64,000 nt of DNA from Silanimonas sp. (lineage in GTDB: Bacteria > Pseudomonadota > Gammaproteobacteria > Xanthomonadales > Xanthomonadaceae). The notes beneath the pieces were generated by a model that saw only the letters and a program-made list of their open reading frames with translations, was not told the DNA's origin and ran no database searches. Location: NCBI RefSeq assembly GCF_027531545.1, contig NZ_JAPZSC010000016.1, positions 372,001 to 436,000 on the forward strand, given 5' to 3'. The position numbers and the translations under genes were made by a program. Positions 33,912-42,726 of the stretch are shown here, one piece after another (within the stretch, counting starts at the first letter, position 1; each line of letters opens with the position of its first letter).

Positions 33912-36053
33912 TTACCAGCCGTAGCGGAGGCCGGCGACGATCTGGCGGGGATTGCCGAAGAGGATGCCGCGCGTGCGATCGACGATGTACTCGCGGTCGG
34001 TCAGGTTCTTCACCGCGAGGTAGCCGCTCCAGGCGCTGCCCGTCGGCTCGTAGTTCAGCGTGGCGCTCCAGGTGGCGTAGCCGTCGAGCTGCCCGATCTG
34101 GCCATCGCCATTCACGACCGGGTGGCGCGTGTTGGCGAAGTCGGCCCACTGCCGGCCCACCTGCTGCACTTCCACCGAACCGTCCCAGGCGCCGCGCACG
34201 TAGCCGACGCGGAAGGTGGTGGTGAGGTCCGGGGCGTAGGGCAGGCGGTTGCCGGCCACGCTGCCGTTGGCGGCAGCGCCGGTGTCGACGCGGCGCAGCA
34301 CCGTGCTCTGTTCGGCCGTGGGCAGCCAGGTGACGGCCAGGTTGGCGTAGAACTCGCCGCTGCGGCGCTGCAGCGCGCCGCGATTCATGCCGGCCGCGAA
34401 CTCGAAGCCCGCGTACTCGGTTTCGCCCTGCGCCAGCGGCGTGCTGCCACCGGCGATCGATCCGACGACGACCTGGTTGGCGAAGTCGGTACGGAACACG
34501 GTGGCTTCGAGGTCGATGCCCTGCCAGCGCGTGCGCAGGCCGAGTTCAAGGTTCAGGCTGTCTTCTGCGCCCACGGCGACGCTGGTGCCGTTTCCGGCGA
34601 TCAGGTCTTCCACGCGCGGCGGAGCGAAGCCTTCATGCGCCGAGGCGAAAAGCACGACGGCGTCGCTGACGATCCAGTTCGCGCCCAAGCCCCAGGTGGT
34701 TTCGGCGATGTCTTCCGCCCCACCGAGGCCGCCGGGCAGGCGGTTCTGGCGGGCGAACGCGATGTCCTCGCGACGCACGCTCGGGGTCAGTTGCACGGTG
34801 CCGAGGTCGAAGGTGGTGGTGGCGAAGGCGGCCAGTGCTTCGGCGGTGCGCAGGTTGTTTTCGACCAGGGTGCCGGTGCGCGCGGCGGGCGCCGTGCCGT
34901 TCACCTGGAAGCGGACCTGGTCCTCCTCGTGCCAGCGCAGGCCGGCCTCGCTGCTGCCCGCCGTCCCGAACAGGCTGGTGTTCCAGGTCAGGCGCGTGTC
35001 GACGCCCCAGGTGTAGTAGCGGCGAAGGCGGCCCTGCGCGGAGTTGCACAGCGCAGGGTTCACGCGCTCGCCGCGCAGGCGGGCGTCGCGGAACGCGGTG
35101 CCGCACTGCGTGTCGGTGGTCGTGCTGGACTGGCGCCACCAGTCGCGCACGAACTCGGTGTAGTAGGCCGAGGTCAGCAGTTGCAGGCCCTCGCGCGGGG
35201 TCCAGGCGTGGCTGGCCGAGAGCGCGCCATGCTCGATGTCGAACAGGTCGTTCTCGAACGGGTAGTACTCGGCGCCGAAGTTGCGGGACTCCGCTTCCGT
35301 GAGACCGGAGTAGCCGACCTCGGAGGCTTCCCGGAGCGTGTTCGCCCGGAAGGTGAGGGCGTGCTGCTCATTGACCTGCCACTGGTACTTCGCGAACAGG
35401 TCGGTCTGTTCCAGCGCGGTGTTGTCGCGCGCGCCGTCGCCCTGCTTGTGGCCGAGGTCGACCAGCAGCCCCTGGCCGCCCACGCTGGCGTGCAGCGCGC
35501 GGTAGCCCCGCGTGCCGACCGAGATCTCCGCGTGACCCGAGGCGTCCTCCGGCGGATCCGGGGTGATGTAGTTGATCGCCCCGGTGATCGTCTGCGGGCC
35601 GAAGCGCAGCAGGCCCGCACCCTTCAGGACCTCGATGCGGTCGTAGCGCTGGATCGGTGCGTGGTAGTAGCTGGCGTTGTCGCCATAAGGCGCGTACATC
35701 GCCGGCAGTCCGTCCTCGAGGATCAGCACCTTGGTGCTGCGCGTCGGGTTGCTGCCGCGGATGCCGATGTTCGGGCGCAGGCCGAAGCCTTCCTCGTCGC
35801 GGACGGTCACGCCGGGCACCTTGCGCAGCGCCTCGTTCACGGTGAGCGCGCGGGCCGAGACCAGCACGCTCTGGTCGAGCGTGGTGGCGCTGCCCTCCGC
35901 CGTTTCCGGGGCGGGCAGGCGGCCCACCACTTCGATTGTCGCCAAGGTGCGCTTGGCGTTCGCCGGTTCGGGGGCCGGGGCGGGCGCAGCGAGGCCGGGA
36001 AGGGGAGCGAGGGCAAGGGCGAGGGCCAGCGAAAGCGGGGTGCGGCGGGTCAT
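33912..36053 (-). CDS. TonB-dependent siderophore/iron receptor (FecA-like, no signalling domain)
   Basis: A 713-residue outer-membrane receptor with a signal peptide ending 'PLPGLAAP' and TonB-box-like 'LATIEVVGRLP'. The plug has 'LRKVPGVTVRDEEGFGLRPN' then 'IGIRGSNPTRSTKVLILEDG' and 'RYDRIEVLKGAGLLRFGPQT'. The barrel ends in Trp ('RQIVAGLRYGW'). The plug and 'EDGLPAMYAPYGD' resemble the ferric dicitrate receptor group. It lacks the N-terminal STN signalling domain of true FecA, so no sigma/anti-sigma pair is expected, and none is adjacent. A Fur-box-like site precedes it, fitting iron-repressed uptake. Confidence 0.92.
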   Translation of the reverse strand: MTRRTPLSLALALALAPLPGLAAPAPAPEPANAKRTLATIEVVGRLPAPETAEGSATTLDQSVLVSARALTVNEALRKVPGVTVRDEEGFGLRPNIGIRGSNPTRSTKVLILEDGLPAMYAPYGDNASYYHAPIQRYDRIEVLKGAGLLRFGPQTITGAINYITPDPPEDASGHAEISVGTRGYRALHASVGGQGLLVDLGHKQGDGARDNTALEQTDLFAKYQWQVNEQHALTFRANTLREASEVGYSGLTEAESRNFGAEYYPFENDLFDIEHGALSASHAWTPREGLQLLTSAYYTEFVRDWWRQSSTTTDTQCGTAFRDARLRGERVNPALCNSAQGRLRRYYTWGVDTRLTWNTSLFGTAGSSEAGLRWHEEDQVRFQVNGTAPAARTGTLVENNLRTAEALAAFATTTFDLGTVQLTPSVRREDIAFARQNRLPGGLGGAEDIAETTWGLGANWIVSDAVVLFASAHEGFAPPRVEDLIAGNGTSVAVGAEDSLNLELGLRTRWQGIDLEATVFRTDFANQVVVGSIAGGSTPLAQGETEYAGFEFAAGMNRGALQRRSGEFYANLAVTWLPTAEQSTVLRRVDTGAAANGSVAGNRLPYAPDLTTTFRVGYVRGAWDGSVEVQQVGRQWADFANTRHPVVNGDGQIGQLDGYATWSATLNYEPTGSAWSGYLAVKNLTDREYIVDRTRGILFGNPRQIVAGLRYGW

Positions 36054-36067
36054 GGTCCGGACGAGTT

Positions 36068-36091
36068 GCAAATGCGAATGGTTATTATGCG
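36068..36091 (-). promoter_or_regulatory. Fur-box-like site upstream of the iron receptor
   Basis: On the plus strand the sequence GCAAATGCGAATGGTTATTA is an A+T-rich island in otherwise G+C-rich DNA. It has the AATGnGAATnnTTATnAT pattern of proteobacterial Fur boxes. It lies 15-38 bp upstream of the receptor ATG, where bound Fur would block transcription. The match is by eye. Confidence 0.55.
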
Positions 36092-36210
36092 GAAATGATT
36101 CCGTTTCGTCATCCCTGCGCCTCCGCGGCGCAAAACCGTGGCGGCCATCGGATTTCCGTCTTGGGGCCCGTGATAGCCTCGGGCGTCCTTCACGCCCCCA
36201 CCACGTCCCC

Positions 36211-36933
36211 ATGCAGGCTCGTCTGCCGCTGCCGGAAACCGACGCGCAGACCCGCCGGGTGCTGCTCACCGGGGCGTCGGGGCTGGTCGGCGGGCAGGTC
36301 CTGAAGCGCTTGTTGGCATCGGGCGAGCGTTTCGAGGTCGTGGCGCCGACGCGCACGCCCTTGATGGCCCAGTCGCCTCGTCTCCGCAATGTCGTCTACG
36401 ACTCCAGCACGGCCGAGCGCCGTACCGACAGCGGTCTGCGCCGCAGTCTCGTCGGCCTGAAGGCGGACATCTGGATCTGCGCCTTGGGCACGACGATGGG
36501 CAAGGCGGGCAACCAGGCGGCCTTCGTGGCCGTCGATCGCGACCTCGTCCTGAAATTCGCGGCGCTCTCGCGGGCCCTCGGGGCGCGCCACGCCATCCTC
36601 GTGTCCTCGGTCGGCGCAGACGCGAAATCGGGCAACTTCTACCTTCGGGTCAAGGCCGAAGCCGAGCGTGGCCTGGCCGAACAGAACTTCCCGCGCGTCG
36701 ACATCCTGCGCCCCGGCCTGCTGCTGGGGGAGCGTGGCGAACGCCGGCCCGGCGAGCATCTGGCCCAGCGCCTGGCGCCCTTCTACAACCCGCTGCTCTT
36801 GGGGCCGCTGGCGCGCTTCCGCGCCATCGAAGCCAGTGCCGTGGCCGGGGCGGCGGTGTCCCTTGCGCGTGACGTCGGCAGCGGCTGGTTCGTGCACGAG
36901 TACGCTTCTCTGCGAAAATTGGCCGGCCGCTGA
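36211..36933 (+). CDS. NAD(P)-binding Rossmann-fold oxidoreductase (HTATIP2/YbjT-like)
   Basis: A 240-residue atypical short-chain reductase. The dinucleotide motif is 'VLLTGASGLVGGQVLKRLL'. 'DIWICALGTTMGKAGNQAAF' and 'HAILVSSVGADAKSGNFYLR' followed by 'VKAEAERGL' match the TIP30/YbjT-like atypical SDR group, with Ser and a YxxxK-like 'YLRVK'. 'VDILRPGLLLGER' is also typical. The substrate is unknown; quinone or NADPH sensing roles have been proposed for relatives. The ATG at 36211 is the first that fits the domain start. Confidence 0.85.
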   Translation: MQARLPLPETDAQTRRVLLTGASGLVGGQVLKRLLASGERFEVVAPTRTPLMAQSPRLRNVVYDSSTAERRTDSGLRRSLVGLKADIWICALGTTMGKAGNQAAFVAVDRDLVLKFAALSRALGARHAILVSSVGADAKSGNFYLRVKAEAERGLAEQNFPRVDILRPGLLLGERGERRPGEHLAQRLAPFYNPLLLGPLARFRAIEASAVAGAAVSLARDVGSGWFVHEYASLRKLAGR

Positions 36934-36956
36934 GCCGCGCCATCGCGCGGCCGCCC

Positions 36957-38453
36957 ATGAGGTCCACCGTGCCGACGTCGCTCGAATCCCGCTTCACCCC
37001 CTTCCGCGAACAGATCATCGGCATCGACCAGACGTTCCGGTCGCCGTTCGGCGAGCAGGCCATCCGCTATGCGGACTGGACGGCGAGCGGGCGGCTCTAC
37101 GCACCGATCGAGCGCGCCTTGCTCGAGCGCTTCGGGCCCTTCGTGGCGAACACCCACAGCGAATCCAACACGACGGGAACGCTGATGACGCGCGCCTACC
37201 AGGCGGCGCAGGCGATCATCAAGCAGCACGTCAACGCCGGCCCGGCCGACGTGATCATCACCCAGGGCAGCGGCATGACCGCGATGATCAACAAGTGGCA
37301 GCGCATCCTCGGGCTGCGCGTGCCCGAGCAGCTCGCGGCCTACGTCACGCTGCCGGAGCGGCGCCCCATCGTGTTCGTGACCCACATGGAGCACCACAGC
37401 AACCAGACCTCGTGGGTGGAGACCATCTGCGACGTCGAAGTGGTGCCCGCCGACGAGCGCGGCCTCGTCTGTCCCGACCAGCTCGATCGCCTGCTGCGTG
37501 AGTACGCCGACCGGCCGCTGAAGATCGGTGCCTTCACAGCCTGTTCGAACGTCACGGGCATCCAGACGCCGTACCACGCGCTGGCGAAGGTGATGCATCG
37601 CCACGGTGGCCTGTGCTTCGTCGATTTCGCGGCGTCGGCCCCCTACATCGACATCGACATGCACCCGGCCGACCCGGAGAGCAAGCTCGATGCGATCTTC
37701 TTCTCGCCGCACAAGTTCCTCGGCGGCCCGGGAACGCCCGGCGTGCTGATCTTCGACAGCGCGCTCTACCACAACCGCGTGCCGGACCAGCCCGGTGGCG
37801 GCACGGTGAACTGGACGAACCCCTGGCAGCAGCATGCCTTCGTCGATGACGTCGAGGCCCGCGAGGACGGTGGCACCCCGGCGTTCCTGCAGACCATCAA
37901 GGCCGCCATGGCCATCCGGCTCAAGGAGCAGATGGGCGTCGCGAACATCCTCGCGCGCGAGCACGAGTTGCGGGACATCCTGATGCCGGGGCTTCGCGCG
38001 ATCCCGGGCGTGCACCTGCTGGCCGACCACCTCGAGGACCGCCTCGGCATCTTCTCGTTCTATGTCGAGGACCTGCACTACAACCTGCTCGTGCGCCTGC
38101 TCAACGACCGCTTCGGCGTGCAGGTTCGCGGCGGCTGCTCGTGCGCCGGCACCTACGGTCACTACCTGCTGAACGTCGACCCCAACCGTTCGAGGGCGAT
38201 CACCGAGAAGATCGACAGCGGCGACCTCTCGGACAAGCCGGGCTGGATCCGCCTGTCCATCCACCCGACCACCACGGACGACGAGGCCCGCGCGCTGGTC
38301 GACGCGGTGCGCGCCTGCGTGCTCAACGCCGCCGAGTGGTCGAAGGACTACCGCTATTGCAACAAGCGCAACGAGTACGTGCATCCCACCGATGCCGACG
38401 GCGCCGAGGCGATGTTGTCGTGGTTCGAAACCCCGGCTGAGGCGACGGCCTGA
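36957..38453 (+). CDS. PLP-dependent class V aminotransferase (cysteine desulfurase/selenocysteine lyase-like)
   Basis: A 498-residue fold-type I PLP enzyme. The Schiff-base Lys is in 'FFSPHKFLGGPGTPGVLIF', the PLP-binding Asp in 'CFVDFAASAPYID', and 'RYADWTASGRLYAPIE' is the N-terminal motif of this family. A Cys-rich loop 'VQVRGGCSCAGTYGH' sits where cysteine desulfurases carry the catalytic Cys. It is about 100 residues longer than IscS or SufS, with extra sequence in the middle and at the C-terminus. No isc/suf genes are adjacent, so its actual substrate is uncertain. Confidence 0.85.
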   Translation: MRSTVPTSLESRFTPFREQIIGIDQTFRSPFGEQAIRYADWTASGRLYAPIERALLERFGPFVANTHSESNTTGTLMTRAYQAAQAIIKQHVNAGPADVIITQGSGMTAMINKWQRILGLRVPEQLAAYVTLPERRPIVFVTHMEHHSNQTSWVETICDVEVVPADERGLVCPDQLDRLLREYADRPLKIGAFTACSNVTGIQTPYHALAKVMHRHGGLCFVDFAASAPYIDIDMHPADPESKLDAIFFSPHKFLGGPGTPGVLIFDSALYHNRVPDQPGGGTVNWTNPWQQHAFVDDVEAREDGGTPAFLQTIKAAMAIRLKEQMGVANILAREHELRDILMPGLRAIPGVHLLADHLEDRLGIFSFYVEDLHYNLLVRLLNDRFGVQVRGGCSCAGTYGHYLLNVDPNRSRAITEKIDSGDLSDKPGWIRLSIHPTTTDDEARALVDAVRACVLNAAEWSKDYRYCNKRNEYVHPTDADGAEAMLSWFETPAEATA

Positions 38454-38465
38454 GGCCTCCCAGAG

Positions 38466-39068
38466 TCACCGCTCGTCGGCGATGAGCCCGTAGATCGCCG
38501 AATCCTGAAGTTCCCCGCCCGTGCGCCAGCGTTGGCGCAGCAGCCCTTCCCGCTGGAAGCCGAGGGATTCGAGCACCCGGCAGGACGCCGCGTTGCGCGG
38601 GTCCACGTCGGCCTCGATCGTGTGCAGTGCCATGGCCTCGAAGGCGTGGTCGAGCGCGAGGCCCACCATCCGACGCCCCAGACCGCGACCCCAGAGCGCG
38701 GTGTCGATGAGGTAGCCGATCTCGGCGCGGCGGTGCGTCAGGTCGATGCGGTACAGCGTCACCCAGCCCACCAGCGCCGAGGATCCGGGCAGGCGCGCGG
38801 CGAACTGCCGCAGGTCGCCTTCTTTGGCACCGTCGTCGATCGCGTCGAGGTAGGCCTCGGCCCGCGCACGATCGCCCGGCACCCAAGGCTCGGTGCTCCA
38901 GTAGCACATGGCGGTGGCGTCGGCATGCAGACGGGCCAGCGCTTCTGCGTCTTCGTCGGCCGTTTCCGCTAGCCACGGGCCGAGGTGGATCGCGTCGGCC
39001 TCGAGGACGGGCAGGGCGGCGGCGTGCGGTCGGCGCGGCTCCGCGGAGCCGGGTTCGACAGACGTCAT
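38466..39068 (-). CDS. GNAT acetyltransferase, RimJ/RimL type
   Basis: A 200-residue N-acetyltransferase. The acetyl-CoA binding motif is 'IDTALWGRGLGRRMVGLALD', preceded by 'RRAEIGYLI'. 'LHTIEADVDPRNAASCRVLE' then 'SLGFQREG' complete the fold in the manner of RimJ/RimL and YdaF. The substrate is unknown. It begins 3 bp after the mfd stop and is probably cotranscribed with mfd. Confidence 0.88.
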   Translation of the reverse strand: MTSVEPGSAEPRRPHAAALPVLEADAIHLGPWLAETADEDAEALARLHADATAMCYWSTEPWVPGDRARAEAYLDAIDDGAKEGDLRQFAARLPGSSALVGWVTLYRIDLTHRRAEIGYLIDTALWGRGLGRRMVGLALDHAFEAMALHTIEADVDPRNAASCRVLESLGFQREGLLRQRWRTGGELQDSAIYGLIADER

Positions 39069-39071
39069 CGC

Positions 39072-42000
39072 TCAGCCCTGCGCCAGCGTCGTGAACAGCG
39101 CCCGCGCGGCGCGCAGGCGGCTCGGTGCATCGGGCAGCTCGAGCTTCATCTTCAGCTTCTCCGGGCCGTCCATCGCGTAGACCTTGGGCTGGCCCTGGAT
39201 CATGCGGATCACCGACATCGGATCGATGTTCGGCTTGGCATCGAACACGAGGCGCCCGCCGGTCGGGCCGAGATCCAGCTTGCGGATGCCAAGGCGCGCG
39301 GCATCCAGCTTCAGTTCGCTGATGGCGAACAGGTGCTTGGCGGCGTCGGGCAGTACACCGAAACGGTCGACCAGCTCGACCTGCAGTTCCTTGAGGCGGT
39401 CGGCGCTCTTCGCCGCGCTGATGCGCTTGTACTGCGTCAGCCGCGCGTGCACGTCGGGCAGGTAGTCGTCGGGCAGCAGGGCGGGGAGGTGGAGGTTGAT
39501 CTCCGGCCCGATCGGCGCGCCCGCGTCGAGGTCGGGGATCTTGCCGGCCTTGATCGACTTGACCGCGCGCTCGAGCAGCTCGGTGTAGAGGCTGAAGCCG
39601 ACTTCGGCGATCTGGCCGGATTGCTCCTCGCCCAGCAGCTCGCCGGCACCGCGGATCTCGAGGTCGTGCGTGGCCAGCATGAAGCCGGCGCCGAGCTCCT
39701 CGATGGCGGCCAGCGCTTCGAGGCGCTTCTCCGCATCGCCCGTGAGCTTCGGCGGCACGATCAGGTAGCAATACGCGCGGTGGTGCGAGCGGCCGACGCG
39801 GCCGCGCACCTGGTGAAGCTGCGCGAGGCCGAACTTGTCGGCGCGGTTGACGATGATCGTGTTCGCGCTCGGGATGTCGATGCCCGATTCGATGATGGTG
39901 GTGCACACCAGCACGTTGAAGCGCTGGCGGTGGAAGTCGAGCATCACCTGTTCCAGCTCGCGCTCGGCCATCTGGCCGTGCGCGACGCGGATGCGGACGT
40001 CGGGCACGAGCGCCTGAAGGTCGCGGGCCATCTTCTCGATGGTGTCGACCTCGTTGTGCAGGAAGTACACCTGCCCGCCGCGGGCCAGCTCGCGCTGGAA
40101 GGCCTCGACGACGGTCTCGTTCTCCCACGGGGTGACGAAGGTCTTCACCGCGAGGCGGTGCGCCGGTGGCGTGGCGATGATCGACAGGTCGCGCAGGCCG
40201 CTCATCGCCATGTTCAGCGTGCGCGGGATCGGCGTGGCGGTGAGCGTGAGCAGGTGCACCTCGGCGCGCAGCGCCTTCAGGCGCTCCTTCTGCCGGACGC
40301 CGAAGCGCTGCTCCTCGTCGACGATGACGAGGCCGACGTCCTTGAACTTGACGTCCTCCTGAAGGAGACGATGAGTCCCGACAATCACGTCGACCTTGCC
40401 CTCGGCCACCTGCTCAAGCACGGCCTTGATGTCCTTGGCCGACTTGAAGCGCGACAGCACTTCGACGCGGATCGGCCAGTCGGCGAAGCGGTCGCGGAAG
40501 TTCCGGTAGTGCTGCTCGGCGAGCAGGGTGGTGGGCACCAGCACCGCCACCTGCTTCCCGGCTGCCGCCGCGACGAAGGCGGCGCGAACGGCCACTTCGG
40601 TCTTGCCGAAGCCGACGTCGCCGCAGACCACGCGGTCCATCGGCGAGGGCTTGGCGAGGTCGGTGATGACTGCCTCGATGGCGCTGAGCTGGTCGGGCGT
40701 TTCCTCGAAGGGGAAAGTGGCAGCGAACGGCTCGTACATGGCGCGGTCGACCGGCAGGGCGAGGCCGGCGCGGGCCTGTCGGCGCGCCTGGATCTCCAGC
40801 AGTTCGGCGGCGACGTCGCGCACCTTGTCGGCGGCGCGCTTCCGGGCTTTCTCCCAGGCCTCGCCACCGAGGCTGTGCAGCGGCGCGTGTTCCGTCGAAG
40901 CTCCTGAATAGCGCGACACGCGTTCCAGCTGCGAGACCGGCACGTAGAGCTTGTCGCCCTTGGCGTACTCGATGACGAGGTATTCGCCGGCCACCCCGCC
41001 GGCTTCCAGCACTTCGAGGCCGCGGTAGCGACCGACGCCGTGTTCCTCATGGACGATCGGCGAGCCGACGGCGATCTCGGACAGGTCCTTGATGATCGCG
41101 TCCGGGTCGCGCACCCCGCGCCGCGTGCGCCGGCGCGACTGCTCGGCCTTCTCGGGGAACAGCTGGCGTTCGGTGAGCACCGCGATGGCGGGCTCCGTCA
41201 GCGCGAAACCGGCATCGAGCGGCACGACGCCGATGGCGTAACGATTTTCGCTGGCAAGGAAGGACGCCCAATCGGCCACCGTGGGGGGCTTCAGGTCGGC
41301 GGCCGCCAGCACGTCGATCAGCGCTTCGCGGCGCCCCGGCGAATCGGCCGCGATCAGGACGCGCCCCGGATAGCTCGACAGGAAGGTCCGGAGCGCCGCG
41401 GCCGGTGCTTCGCCCTTGGCGGCGAGCGGCAGGTTCGGCGCCGGTTGCGCGTCGAAGGTGAGGCCCTTCTCGAAGCGCGGGTGCTCCGGCGGCACCTGCT
41501 CGATGCGCACGTGCCGGTTCAGTGCGGCGCGCAGCTCGTCGAGGCGCAGCCACAGGTCTTCCGGCGGGAGCACCGGGCGCTCGATGTCGTGGCGGCGCTG
41601 TTCCCAGCGCTGCGCGCATTGCGCGAGCTGCTGCTCGGCCGCGGGCTCCCAGCCGGCGTCCAGCACCACCAGGGCGTTCGCCGGCACGTGTTCGAACAGG
41701 CTCGCCGTCTTGTCGAAGAACAGCGGCAGGTAGTACTCGATGCCGGCCGGTGCCACGCCTTCCTTCAGGTCCTGCACCAGCGGGCAGCGCCGCGGGTTCA
41801 CGTCGAAGCGGTCGAGCATCGCCTCGCGGGCGCGCTTGCAGGAGGCTTCGTCGAGCGGGAACTCGCGGGCCGGCAGCAGTTCGATGGCGTCGATGGCGTG
41901 CATCGATCGCTGCGTCTCCGGGTCGAAGCTGCGCAGCGAATCGATGGTGTCGTCGAAGAGCTCGATGCGGTACGGCTCGGCGGCACCCGTGGGGAACAGG

Positions 42001-42521
42001 TCCAGAAGCGCACCGCGCACGCTGAAGTCGCCGGGATCGTTCACCTGCGGCACGTGCCTGTAGCCGGCGGCCTGCAGGCGGCGTTTCTCGGCATCGAGGT
42101 CGAGCTTCTGGCCCTTCTTGAGGTCCAGCACGTTGCCGGCCACCCACTCCGGCGGCGCGAGCCTCTGGAGGAGGGTCGAGACCGGCACCACGAGCACGCC
42201 GCGCTTGAGCGACGGCAGCCGGTACAGCGCCGCGACACGTTCGGAAATGATGTCCGGGTGCGGCGAGAACAGGTCGTAGGGCAGGGTCTCCCAGTCCGGG
42301 AAATGCAGGACGGGCAGCCCGCGGGCCAGCGACTTCAGGTCGGCTTCGAGGCGCAGGGCCGATGAGGTGTCGCGCGCGACGGCAACCACCAGGCCATCGT
42401 GCGCATGGGCGCGTTCGACGATCGCGAGCGCGGCAGCGGTCGGGTTGACGGGGAGGCGCCAGTCGGCGCGCTGCTGGCCGCGGGCGGGGAGCGGCGCGGC
42501 GGGAAGTCTGGGAAGCGTCAT
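39072..42521 (-). CDS. mfd: Transcription-repair coupling factor Mfd
   Basis: Mfd displaces RNA polymerase stalled at DNA lesions and recruits UvrA. The 1149-residue product matches the family length (E. coli 1148). It has the UvrB-like N-terminal region ('LHFPDWETLPYDLFSPHPDI'), the RNA polymerase-interacting CarD-like domain ('SPIVHEEHGVGRYRGLEVLE'), and the RecG-like translocase with Walker A 'VCGDVGFGKTEVA', 'DEEQRFGVRQKERLKAL', 'TATPIPRTLNMAM' and 'TTIIESGIDIPSANTIIVNR'. The C-terminal UvrA-blocking domain is present. The open frame extends 74 codons further, without homology; the ATG at 42521 gives the standard start. Confidence 0.97.
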   Translation of the reverse strand: MTLPRLPAAPLPARGQQRADWRLPVNPTAAALAIVERAHAHDGLVVAVARDTSSALRLEADLKSLARGLPVLHFPDWETLPYDLFSPHPDIISERVAALYRLPSLKRGVLVVPVSTLLQRLAPPEWVAGNVLDLKKGQKLDLDAEKRRLQAAGYRHVPQVNDPGDFSVRGALLDLFPTGAAEPYRIELFDDTIDSLRSFDPETQRSMHAIDAIELLPAREFPLDEASCKRAREAMLDRFDVNPRRCPLVQDLKEGVAPAGIEYYLPLFFDKTASLFEHVPANALVVLDAGWEPAAEQQLAQCAQRWEQRRHDIERPVLPPEDLWLRLDELRAALNRHVRIEQVPPEHPRFEKGLTFDAQPAPNLPLAAKGEAPAAALRTFLSSYPGRVLIAADSPGRREALIDVLAAADLKPPTVADWASFLASENRYAIGVVPLDAGFALTEPAIAVLTERQLFPEKAEQSRRRTRRGVRDPDAIIKDLSEIAVGSPIVHEEHGVGRYRGLEVLEAGGVAGEYLVIEYAKGDKLYVPVSQLERVSRYSGASTEHAPLHSLGGEAWEKARKRAADKVRDVAAELLEIQARRQARAGLALPVDRAMYEPFAATFPFEETPDQLSAIEAVITDLAKPSPMDRVVCGDVGFGKTEVAVRAAFVAAAAGKQVAVLVPTTLLAEQHYRNFRDRFADWPIRVEVLSRFKSAKDIKAVLEQVAEGKVDVIVGTHRLLQEDVKFKDVGLVIVDEEQRFGVRQKERLKALRAEVHLLTLTATPIPRTLNMAMSGLRDLSIIATPPAHRLAVKTFVTPWENETVVEAFQRELARGGQVYFLHNEVDTIEKMARDLQALVPDVRIRVAHGQMAERELEQVMLDFHRQRFNVLVCTTIIESGIDIPSANTIIVNRADKFGLAQLHQVRGRVGRSHHRAYCYLIVPPKLTGDAEKRLEALAAIEELGAGFMLATHDLEIRGAGELLGEEQSGQIAEVGFSLYTELLERAVKSIKAGKIPDLDAGAPIGPEINLHLPALLPDDYLPDVHARLTQYKRISAAKSADRLKELQVELVDRFGVLPDAAKHLFAISELKLDAARLGIRKLDLGPTGGRLVFDAKPNIDPMSVIRMIQGQPKVYAMDGPEKLKMKLELPDAPSRLRAARALFTTLAQG

Positions 42522-42726
42522 GAGGCCGCGGAGTTTAGCCCTTTGCTTGCGTGCGGAAGGGGGCGGGGCGCGCCGCCGCGGGGTCGGATCGCGAGGCGCG
42601 TGCACAAAGTCTTGACGCTCCGGGGCCGTCGCGGCCTGATCGACCTCAGGGGAAAACGAGCCATGCATCACGTTCCACGCCGCGGTCCGCGGTGGGGTCG
42701 CCGGTGCTCGCCAAGGGGACGCGCGG

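Noticed and set aside
33912-36053. Iron receptor as a true FecA with sigma-factor signalling
   Set aside because: The N-terminal STN signalling domain is missing and no FecI/FecR-type genes are adjacent.
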